From the NCBI GenBank assembly GCA_019695575.1, contig JADNSB010000044.1, positions 1-64,000 on the forward strand: DNA of 64,000 bases. Direction: 5' to 3'. The notes under the pieces were generated by a model, which saw nothing but the letters and a program-made list of their open reading frames with translations, did not search any database and was not told where the DNA came from. The position numbers were made by a program, and so were the translations under genes. Positions 1 through 7,545 of the stretch are shown one piece after another. Source of the DNA: Angomonas ambiguus (taxonomy: Eukaryota; Euglenozoa; Kinetoplastea; Trypanosomatida; Trypanosomatidae). Numbering within the stretch: position 1 is the stretch's first letter; each line of letters begins with the position of its first letter.

Positions 1-138
1 AGGTTCTGTCCTCCGAGGGACCAACAGCAGCATCGGCAGAGGTTCTGTCCTCCGAGGGACCAACAGCAGCATCGGCAGAGGTTCTGTCCTCCGAGGGACC
101 AACAGCAGCATCGGCAGAGGTTCTGTCCTCCGAGGGAC
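1..138. repeat. 39-bp perfect tandem repeat (3 full copies plus 21 bases)
   Basis: Units start at 1, 40 and 79, and a partial copy runs 118-138. The full copies are identical. The length is 13 codons, and on the minus strand the array encodes repeated ADAAVGPSEDRTS inside the partial gene. The array continues beyond the window, so the copy number is a minimum. Confidence 0.95.
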
Positions 139-1039
139 TCATTAGGGGTGGGAAAGGGCGCTGTGTCAGTGAGAGAGAAGGAAGACCAAGGAGAGGTTCA
201 TCGTCGTCATGGAGCTCTGTACTGGTGGATTGGTGAACGGTGGAGTGAATGGCGGCAAAGTACTGAATAATATACTGTGGTGTGAGAAATGGTCGTGGTG
301 CGGTAGTGGTGTGAGAGGGCGGGGTCGGAGCCTCTTCCTCCTCCTCGTCGGGTGGGAGCGAAGAATGTGGTGAGGCAGAGCCCGGGGGTGCATGAGTGAG
401 GGAGGTAGTGAGACAATTGGATTCGTCTCTCTTGCGCTGACGGGAGGAAAAGGTCTCGGTATCGCTGCCTTGTGGGGTGTCAGGTGGGGTCTTGATGCCG
501 TCCAGCAGGCGGTCGAGGTGGGAGCGGGGAGGGCCGACACTAGACGCCAAAGAAGAAGGCGGTCCACTCGCCGGGTTGGTGTCCTTCACCTCAGTCAGAA
601 ATGAAGAGGCTAGCCGTTTGGGAGGAAAGTGACGGAAATAAAAGGGAGAGGAAGGTGAAGGCGATGGCAGAGCGGCGGACGAGGGTACAAGAGGGGAACT
701 TCCGCAGGAGGGCGAGGAGGGCAGTGATGCACTGGAATGTGATAAACTCTCCGATAGCTCTTGCGCTACTAGAAACGGAGTCGATGGTGGTAACGAAGGA
801 GGTGGAAGGCGACGATGACGGCGCTGAGGCCGAGGGCGGGGGCGGGCCTGGGTCTGGGTATCCTCCAGATTCAAACTGGGCAAAGGAAAAGAGGAGGGAA
901 GCAGACTAGGAGGACGTCGACGACTGTTCACCGGTGGACGAACTCTCTGGCCGGCGGAAGGCTCTGCGGTGGCCAACCCACTCAAGTAAAACTCTATTCG
1001 ATCCAAATGTGCATCTATTCTTTCAGTGATCCCGTCCAT
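1..1039 (-). CDS. Unknown Ser/Pro-rich protein with C-terminal 13-residue tandem repeats (partial, runs off the left edge)
   Basis: This minus-strand frame is open from an ATG at 1037-1039 to the first base of the window, 346 codons without a stop; an in-frame stop lies just upstream at 1043-1045. The product begins MDGITERIDAHLDRIEFYLSG, a short amphipathic stretch, then becomes disordered and rich in Ser, Pro and Arg, with an acidic patch (DEEEEEAPTPP) around residue 230. It ends in copies of ADAAVGPSEDRTS encoded by a 39-bp repeat. The repeat unit is a multiple of three and is translated as a hydrophilic peptide in this frame, which supports coding. No family is recognised. It is the most downstream gene in the transcription unit. 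Whether the initial helix is a targeting or coiled-coil element cannot be told. The other frames over this interval give only short low-complexity ORFs. Confidence 0.7.
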   Translation of the reverse strand, partial: MDGITERIDAHLDRIEFYLSGLATAEPSAGQRVRPPVNSRRRPPSLLPSSFPLPSLNLEDTQTQARPRPRPQRRHRRLPPPSLPPSTPFLVAQELSESLSHSSASLPSSPSCGSSPLVPSSAALPSPSPSSPFYFRHFPPKRLASSFLTEVKDTNPASGPPSSLASSVGPPRSHLDRLLDGIKTPPDTPQGSDTETFSSRQRKRDESNCLTTSLTHAPPGSASPHSSLPPDEEEEEAPTPPSHTTTAPRPFLTPQYIIQYFAAIHSTVHQSTSTELHDDDEPLLGLPSLSLTQRPFPPLMSPSEDRTSADAAVGPSEDRTSADAAVGPSEDRTSADAAVGPSEDRT

Positions 1040-1498
1040 TTTTTATTTTTATCTTATTGGTTAGTTTTTCTATTGCAGTGAAAGATTAATTCTATAACAG
1101 TTAAACTGTATGGTTGTTTGACTTATCAAGCAGGGCCAATCGTAGTAAAAACAACTTTGGACTGCTAGACCCTATACGTTAATAACGTTTATCAAAGGTA
1201 TATATATATGTGTGTATAAATTTATGATTTTACTAGTAGAATTTTTAAAAGGGAGAAAAAAAAAGATAAAAAAAAATAGTTCGTAAACGAATGTGAATTT
1301 TTCACTTGACGATATATGAAGATAGAAAAATAAAGAAGATGTGGGGAAATAGAAAAGGGAGAATAACAGAAGACAAAAGAAGCAACTTAACACGGATGCT
1401 ATGATAAGAGAAGGGTAAAATGGAGAATGAAAAAAAAAATGAAAGTAGTAATAATAATAATAATATAATAATAATAATAAAAATATTATTACTACTAT
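1040..1498. other. AT-rich spacer with polypyrimidine tract (sense strand)
   Basis: Non-coding spacer between two minus-strand genes. It holds plus-strand A/G-rich runs (1248-1280 and 1311-1382), which are C/T-rich on the sense strand, and an AAT/ATA microsatellite at 1449-1485 next to the 3' end of the neighbouring gene. No RNA gene is seen. Confidence 0.7.
1233..1234 (-). promoter_or_regulatory. Candidate spliced-leader acceptor AG
   Basis: On the minus strand the long T-rich tract at 1280-1248 is followed by the first AG (complement of 1233-1234), about 190 bases upstream of the ATG at 1039. This fits the kinetoplastid rule of polypyrimidine tract followed by the first AG. It is inferred from position only; no transcript evidence is available. 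Confidence 0.35.
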
Positions 1499-3577
1499 TT
1501 ACAATTTTACAATCCGTTTCTTCAACGCTAATAAGTGCTGAAGCTGTTCGTACGGTTTATCGGAGACCGATTTCTGTTCCAACTTATCTATATCCCTTTG
1601 TAACTGTTTCAGTTCCGTCTCTCTGTTAATGGCGTTCTTTGTGGACTTGCGAAGTTTAAGCACCGCATCATCACTAGATAAACTGTCCTCAGAGGAAGAG
1701 GACGACGAAGAAGAGGACGACGAAGAAGAGGAGGAGGAAGTGGCAGACGAGGTAGAAGAGGAAGAGGAAGAATCCTTTCTTTTCCGTTTCACCGCTTTTG
1801 TCCTTTTTCCTTTTAAAGTCTTCGCTACTTTCGGTTTGGCTGGTCCAGAGCGCTTCGGCTTCCTCCCTCCCTCCTCTCCCCGCCCCTCCCGCTCCTTCAG
1901 TATCTTCTCTCTCATTCGTATATATTCCCCTCGTTTGCTCTCGTCGCAGACGGCCCCCATATAAGAACACTCCCAGTACACTGGCGGTGGATCGGGGAGG
2001 TGGGGAAGGGGTCGCAGCGCCCCACATCGATCGCACTTCATATGAAACCGAGCCGTCTCTGGCGCGGCCACGGAGTGGAGAGGGGTCTCCTCCTCTTCCT
2101 TCTTCTTCCGACCCCGCCTGCCTTTCTTTTCTGGTGCTTCCGTCTTTTCTAACGTGGTGTCTTTCTTCCGTTTGAGAGAGAGGGATGGGGGTGGAGAAGC
2201 AGTCTTCTTTGGCTTACCAGACTCTTTTGGGGCGGCGGTGATAGGGGAGAGGTCGGCAGCGTTAATCGTCATCACCACACGCACTGGTGGGAGCAATTCT
2301 TCGAGCTCCTCAAGGGTCAAGAAGTGATTAAGGGCGGGGTCACCGCTCTGCTCGTCCACCTCCACCGACTGTGCCTCTCTCGTCAGCTTCAGGCACAGCT
2401 GGAGTAGTTCACTAGACATTAGCGTCAAATCACTGCCGGGTCCGTTGAACCGGGCACAGTTCCCCGCCATCGTCGCCACCCGCTCTCTCAACTCGGTGTA
2501 GTCGGTGAAGAAACTTTCCAGCGGCAGTTTACTTTTTTTTTTCGAGTCACTCGCGACGACCGATACCGCCGACCCACTACAGACTTCGAGGTAGAGACTA
2601 AAGAGGGAAATGGGGTCCTTCACCTTTTTGTAGTACCCCGGTGCCTCCCACTCTGATACAGGGTAGCGGAACGGCGGGGATCGCTTCCCGTCCGCCCATA
2701 GCAAGTCAATCACGCGAAGAAGCAACCGCATGCGAAACGAGCTGGGCACCGTCGCCGTCTGGTTGTCCCCCACCTCCAGTAATACGGTACCTCTAGGAGG
2801 AGAAGGCAGCACTACTATCTCAAGATTGTCCGGTATGTCGTGTACCCGGAGCGCCTGATGAAGGGCGGTGGCGCACCCCTCCTGAAACCACCACACATCG
2901 TCCAATAGATGATAGGCCATGAGCCGCAGAATACGTACCGCCGCCTGCCAAGGGGCGGTGGAGGGCACCGCGGAGGTGCGGGCGTTGGTTAACACTGTCT
3001 CTGACATCTCCCGGTGCCACTGTGAGAAACAGTCCACCATGGCGTGAAAGAAGACCCCTGCAGAGGCCGCCCCTAACGGGGCCAACTTCTCTTGAAAGAG
3101 CGAAGTAAAAAAGTACTCCTGACACGTCGCCTCTTTATCGATGGAGAGAAACAGTCTCCACCAGCCGATAGCGCTGTCCACCACGGCGGGTGGCACACGG
3201 CCAGGAGGAGGAGGAGCGGTCCTCTTCCCGGTCGCCCCACGCTTTAGCCGTATCACTAACTTCTGTGGCCGGGGAGGGACACGCGCTTCCTCTAACGTGG
3301 GGGAGGGGGAGGGAGCGGTTTCTATAGGGGGTGGTGGTGGAGACGATTCCGTGTGGGTCATGTGGTTGTTCTCCATCCCAGTGGGGGATGCATTGTCCTC
3401 TACGCTCTCCGCCTCACCAGCGGTGACCACTATACGGGGAGCCCTACCGAAGGAAGCGGAGGGAGGCGATATACTCAACGGACGGGCGGCACCGGACCCG
3501 CCGTTCGCACTAGCACCCCTCCCCTCCTCGTGAGAACCCCTTGGCCGCAACTGCAGGACACGCCTCCCGTTCATCAC
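1499..3577 (-). CDS. Bromodomain and CW-type zinc finger protein
   Basis: This 692-residue protein is probably a nuclear chromatin reader. Residues 1-130 are disordered and Pro-rich. Residues about 285-400 look like a bromodomain, with a ZA-loop-like APGYYKKVKDPISL segment and an Asn in NCARFNGPGS where the acetyl-lysine-binding Asn usually sits. Residues 513-547 form a CW finger: C515, C518, W535, C537 and C544. Basic low-complexity regions flank it. A Ser run near residues 615-645 comes from a degenerate GAA/GAG repeat on the plus strand. The C-terminus is a short coiled coil. Bromo plus CW fits proteins that read acetyl-lysine and methyl-H3K4. Kinetoplastids have several bromodomain factors marking transcription start regions, but I cannot say which this matches, so no symbol is given. 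The start is the first of two adjacent Met codons. Confidence 0.8.
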   Translation of the reverse strand: MMNGRRVLQLRPRGSHEEGRGASANGGSGAARPLSISPPSASFGRAPRIVVTAGEAESVEDNASPTGMENNHMTHTESSPPPPPIETAPSPSPTLEEARVPPRPQKLVIRLKRGATGKRTAPPPPGRVPPAVVDSAIGWWRLFLSIDKEATCQEYFFTSLFQEKLAPLGAASAGVFFHAMVDCFSQWHREMSETVLTNARTSAVPSTAPWQAAVRILRLMAYHLLDDVWWFQEGCATALHQALRVHDIPDNLEIVVLPSPPRGTVLLEVGDNQTATVPSSFRMRLLLRVIDLLWADGKRSPPFRYPVSEWEAPGYYKKVKDPISLFSLYLEVCSGSAVSVVASDSKKKSKLPLESFFTDYTELRERVATMAGNCARFNGPGSDLTLMSSELLQLCLKLTREAQSVEVDEQSGDPALNHFLTLEELEELLPPVRVVMTINAADLSPITAAPKESGKPKKTASPPPSLSLKRKKDTTLEKTEAPEKKGRRGRKKKEEEETPLHSVAAPETARFHMKCDRCGALRPLPHLPDPPPVYWECSYMGAVCDESKRGEYIRMREKILKEREGRGEEGGRKPKRSGPAKPKVAKTLKGKRTKAVKRKRKDSSSSSSTSSATSSSSSSSSSSSSSSSSEDSLSSDDAVLKLRKSTKNAINRETELKQLQRDIDKLEQKSVSDKPYEQLQHLLALKKRIVKL

Positions 3578-3872
3578 TAATGACTATAATTCTTCCATGA
3601 CGATTAGAAAAGAGAAACAAGAAAAAAAAGATGAGGAGAGGAGAGTAAAATGGATAGAGACATGGGATAAGAGTAGGAAAAAAAAAAATCACTACAGTAA
3701 GTCCAACGTCAAAAAAAAAAGTAATAATGTGGTAGAGGATTCAAAAAAGGAAAAACTCCTATGCTAATAAAGTTTGTAAATTTTGCGTGTACGTTCGTGT
3801 TTATTTCGTATTTTACTTTATTTTTTATTGTTATGTTAATATTCATGTGTTGTTGTTTTTTGTTTCACCCTT
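3578..3872. other. Spacer with purine-rich plus strand
   Basis: This short spacer is purine-rich at 3601-3690, giving a sense-strand polypyrimidine region suitable for trans-splicing of the bromodomain gene. The rest is AT-rich 3' flank of the threonine synthase gene. Confidence 0.6.
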
Positions 3873-5837
3873 TTAGGCTTCCGCAAAGCCCTCCAGTTCC
3901 TTCTGCACCTCCGCTCTCTCTGGCTCCACACTACGAGGGGCGGAAGCGGTGTCCACTGCCTTGGCCAACATCGCCGCGAGCGCGGGATGCACCTTGACAT
4001 CGTCGGACACCAAAGAAGCATAGTGTTCTTGAATGTGCGCCACCACCGCCGGGAGATCGGAGGAGGTCTCGGAGAGTTCCATCGCCTCCCCTCGTATCGC
4101 ATGCAGGACCGCCTCGGGGAACTTGGCCCAGTGGGCGGTACTGGCAATCAGCAGAGGTGGCACTGGTCGAGCCTCGGTGGATAGGTCAGACTCGAGGGCG
4201 ACGGTCTCCCGGTACTGCCGGGCCACGTACACCGCCACCGCCGTGTGAGGGTCCAGCAGACGCCTCTTCCCCGACGCCTCGTACACCTCCTTAATGGTTG
4301 CCGCACAGTTCGCCTCGTCGCACCGGAAGGACCAGAAACTCTCCTTCATTCGTTTCTTCATTTCCTCCGTAATTTCAAAGCAGCCGTTCTTATCCAGCTG
4401 GCCCATCAGCAGGGCGACCAAATCGGCGTCACCGTCGCTTAACAGGTACAAGAAGCGCTCCACGTTGGAGGCCTTCAGAATGTCAATGGAGGGAGAGGCG
4501 GTGGGGTTAAGGCTGCGGGAGGTGATATCATAGCGGCCTGTCTGTACAAACTCATACAGAACATCGTTGACGTTAGAGGCGACGATTAACTTTCCTATGG
4601 GCAGTCCCATCAGTTTGGCGACGTACGCGCCGAGGATGTTGCCAAAGTTACCACAAGGCACCACCACGTCTAACGGATCGCCATAGTGCCAGCCCGACGG
4701 GGGGTTCTGCACGTGAGCACGGTAGGCCCAGAAATAGTAGGCCACCTGCGGGATAAGACGACCCCAGTTAATACTGTTCGCGGAGGACAGTTTGAGTGGC
4801 ACTGGGCGGGAGGCCAGCTTCTCACTGAGCGCCTTATCGCCGAACAGCTCCTTCACCGTGCGCTGACAGAAATCAAAGTCGGAGTGTTCTACGCCGTACA
4901 CCCGGACGTTCTTTCCGTCATCGAAGGAGAGCATTTGAAGGCGTTGCACGGGAGAGACCCCTTGCATGGGGTAGAGAATCATCACCTTGGTCTTACCGCC
5001 GGCGTTGACGAATCCACTGATGGCGGCCACCCCGGTATCCCCAGAGGTAGCCGCCAGTATCATATACTGGTCCCTCACCGCCTTCCCCTCCTCCGACTGC
5101 TGCTGCTGCTTATACTCTGCCTCCACGGCAGTGTTAAAGTATTGAGGAAAGAGCTGTAATGCAAAGTCCTTGAAGGCGGCGGTAGGGCCGTGGAAGAGCT
5201 CCATCACCCTCACATCCTCCGCCCACTTCTCCTCCGCCGTCGCCGGTCGGCCCAGCAGCGGTGTCACCGGACAGATATTACCCCCACTCTCCTCCCCTCC
5301 CCAGCGGTCGGTATCATAGGCCCGTAGAAGGAGGGGGTAGAGCTCGGCAGGGGTGAGGGAGGGGTCGATGAGGCGCTCCATCACCCGCTGGGCGGTATCC
5401 AAGTAGGAGAGCGATCGCGTGGTGCAGAGCGCCCTCAGCTGAGACGCCGGCAGTCGAGGGATCTCTCGCCGTATATACAGCCCACCATCCTTCGCCAGTC
5501 CATCCCTCAGCACCGTCAGGAAATCCTCTCCCTCTCCTCCCCCTCTGGTGCTCCTGAAGCACTTCTCACCGCCGGCACGTAGCGAAAGATACTGTTGAAC
5601 GATGGGCAGTACCTCCTCGGTGGTGCTGTCGGCGGTCCATACGTAGTGGACGTGATAGGGCTTGGAGAGGGGGGTGGACCAGGGCCGGTCGGCGGCGTCC
5701 ACACAGACCATCAGTGGTCCTTTCTGTGGGGACTCTAACGGTGTGGTATTCATAAGAGGAGTGATGGCATCTTTGACGCTTTGTTTAATCTCCTCCGAGG
5801 CGGTGCCGACCAACAAAATAGCTTCCTGCGCGGACAT
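3873..5837 (-). CDS. Threonine synthase
   Basis: This PLP enzyme converts O-phospho-L-homoserine to threonine, the last step of threonine synthesis from aspartate. The 654-residue product carries the family N-terminal segment FRSTRGGGEGEDFLTVL...DGGLYIRREIPRL at about 94-128. The PLP-lysine motif HGPTAAFKDFALQ has its lysine at 223, followed by ATSGDTGVAAISGF and the phosphate-cradle PCGNFGN. The core therefore looks complete. About 90 residues precede the canonical N-terminal domain, with no obvious mitochondrial presequence; vertebrate THNSL1 also has an N-terminal extra domain, but I see no clear shikimate-kinase motif here. The ATG at 5835-5837 is preceded by a CAA-repeat leader. The family is widespread in bacteria, fungi, plants and trypanosomatids. 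Confidence 0.95.
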   Translation of the reverse strand: MSAQEAILLVGTASEEIKQSVKDAITPLMNTTPLESPQKGPLMVCVDAADRPWSTPLSKPYHVHYVWTADSTTEEVLPIVQQYLSLRAGGEKCFRSTRGGGEGEDFLTVLRDGLAKDGGLYIRREIPRLPASQLRALCTTRSLSYLDTAQRVMERLIDPSLTPAELYPLLLRAYDTDRWGGEESGGNICPVTPLLGRPATAEEKWAEDVRVMELFHGPTAAFKDFALQLFPQYFNTAVEAEYKQQQQSEEGKAVRDQYMILAATSGDTGVAAISGFVNAGGKTKVMILYPMQGVSPVQRLQMLSFDDGKNVRVYGVEHSDFDFCQRTVKELFGDKALSEKLASRPVPLKLSSANSINWGRLIPQVAYYFWAYRAHVQNPPSGWHYGDPLDVVVPCGNFGNILGAYVAKLMGLPIGKLIVASNVNDVLYEFVQTGRYDITSRSLNPTASPSIDILKASNVERFLYLLSDGDADLVALLMGQLDKNGCFEITEEMKKRMKESFWSFRCDEANCAATIKEVYEASGKRRLLDPHTAVAVYVARQYRETVALESDLSTEARPVPPLLIASTAHWAKFPEAVLHAIRGEAMELSETSSDLPAVVAHIQEHYASLVSDDVKVHPALAAMLAKAVDTASAPRSVEPERAEVQKELEGFAEA

Positions 5838-5869
5838 TGTGGATGTAAAATGCTGAGCTGAGTTTTTTG

Positions 5870-5897
5870 TTGTGGTTGTTGTTGTTGTTGTTGTTGT
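5870..5897 (-). repeat. (CAA)n tract in the threonine synthase leader
   Basis: The plus strand is a TTG/TTGG trinucleotide run; on the sense strand it gives consecutive CAA triplets about 35-60 bases upstream of the ATG. It probably lies inside the 5' untranslated region if the acceptor at 5907-5908 is used. Confidence 0.7.
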
Positions 5898-5906
5898 TTT
5901 TCTCTA

Positions 5907-5908
5907 CT
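5907..5908 (-). promoter_or_regulatory. Candidate spliced-leader acceptor AG for threonine synthase
   Basis: On the sense strand, a T-rich run (complement of 5925-5940) is followed by ACAATAG. This would give a leader of about 69 bases made largely of CAA triplets. Two further AGs (in CTCAGCTCAG, near 5858-5865) are closer to the ATG and are alternatives. Confidence 0.35.
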
Positions 5909-7545
5909 ATTGTAAGGTTTAAACAACAAAAAAAACTTATAAACGATAAATAAAACTTTACTGCTTATGTGTGTTTGTGTGTATCTATTCAAAGAAAGAA
6001 TTAAATTTAAAAAAAAATGAAAAGGAGAGAAATTAAATTGAAAACAAAGGACATAGATTTAAGTTTTAATTATGGAAAGGAGCGCCAACAAAAAATATAT
6101 ATAAAAAACAAGAGTAAGGAATAAAAAAAAAAAAACAGCATTACTTGAAAATAATAATAATAATATATAACTCTCAACTAGTGATTTTAATAATACAACT
6201 AAGAATCAGCAATGAATGGAAGAAAAATTTTTGTTTTTTATTTTGTTTTTTATTTTTAACAATTATTTATTTATTTTTTTAACTATATATATATATATAT
6301 AACTATAATACAAAGCACAAGGACCGAATTAGTAAAATAAATATAAATGTAAAAACGTTAAAGTCTTTTTTTTTGTTTTTTTTTTTACTTATTTGTGTAC
6401 TATAAAAATATTAGTCGAGATTCGATGAAAAGTAAAATCCATTTTTCTTTTCACCTACTTATTTTATTTTATTCTTATTTATTTTTCTAATTCATTATTA
6501 TTGCGAATAAAGTGATATACACTTGTATTTTTATTTATGAGGAAAAAAAAACAGATGAAAAGGTATGAAAAATAAAAAAAAAAAGAGGATACCTCGTGTA
6601 GAGGAAAAAAAGGATAATAGCAACAATTGTATTAATATACAATACTAATAATAATGAGGAGAACGATAATAAACCAATAAAAAAAAGAAAAAAATTGAGA
6701 AAAGTTGCAAAGTCTTTTCTAATCTAATCTTTTTTTTTTGGTTTTATTATTTTTCTTCTTTTTTTTTTTTGCTATGTGTGATGTTTAAAAAAAAAAATTA
6801 TTAGTACTAATAAATTAATATTATCATTTATTATTATTATTTACTTTTTTGAATATTTTTTTATTGTGTTTTTTTATTTTTAGTAGGTAAAATCTTTGTA
6901 ATGTGCAAAAAGGAATTTATTTAGATGTATTATTGTTTTTTATTATTATTATTATTATTATTTCACCTACTCGTATATAATTTCATTGAATGCAAAGAAG
7001 GAATAAAGTATAGAGTCCTTCAAGCATTCTTTTGACAAGAAAAAAAAAAAAGAAAAGGAGAAAAAAGTAGTAATACTAATAATAAAAAATATTGTTTTCT
7101 TATTATTATTATTATTACTATTTAAAGCACCGATCATATACCGTTTTCATTGCAAGAGAAGAAAAAAAAAAATTAAAATAATAATAATAAAAAAAAAAAG
7201 CTTATGCATTTATTAGTCAGTTGATGGAAACATTTAAAATGAAACCAAAATAAATAAAAAAAGGGGGCAGAAAAAAAAAATTCAATTGCCTCCTTTTTTA
7301 AATCCTACAGAATAATTTATATGCTATTTTGTATTTATTTACTTACTTATTTATTTTTTGAATTTTTACTTACTTTTTTCTGTTGTTGTAGTTTCCCTTT
7401 CTTACAATTTGTGAACTTATTTTTTTGTTGTTCTCTGATATCGTTTCTCCTTTTCAGTTTTTTAATAAATTATTTTTTTTTATCCATATTATTATTATTA
7501 TTATTATTGTTGTTGTTGTTGTTTATCTATCTCCCAACCTCCTCT

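Larger units (their letters stand above)
5838..7545. other. 1.7-kb AT-rich non-coding spacer
   Basis: This is the longest gene-free stretch in the window. It consists of A and T homopolymers, TTA/TAA runs (for example 6941-6961 and 7101-7118), a short TA tract at 6285-6302, and TTA/TTG runs at 7493-7521 close to the neighbouring stop codon. Two weakly similar blocks start near 6927 and 7089; each has TATTGTTTT, a TTA run, then ATATA and TTTCATTG. I find no convincing ORF, tRNA or snoRNA. The right part is 3' flank of the inositol kinase gene, and the left part holds the leader and acceptor of threonine synthase. Confidence 0.7.

Noticed and set aside
1-138. 39-bp repeat as a CRISPR-like array or non-coding minisatellite
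   Set aside because: There are no spacers between copies, the unit is a multiple of three, and it is open on the coding strand in line with the gene.
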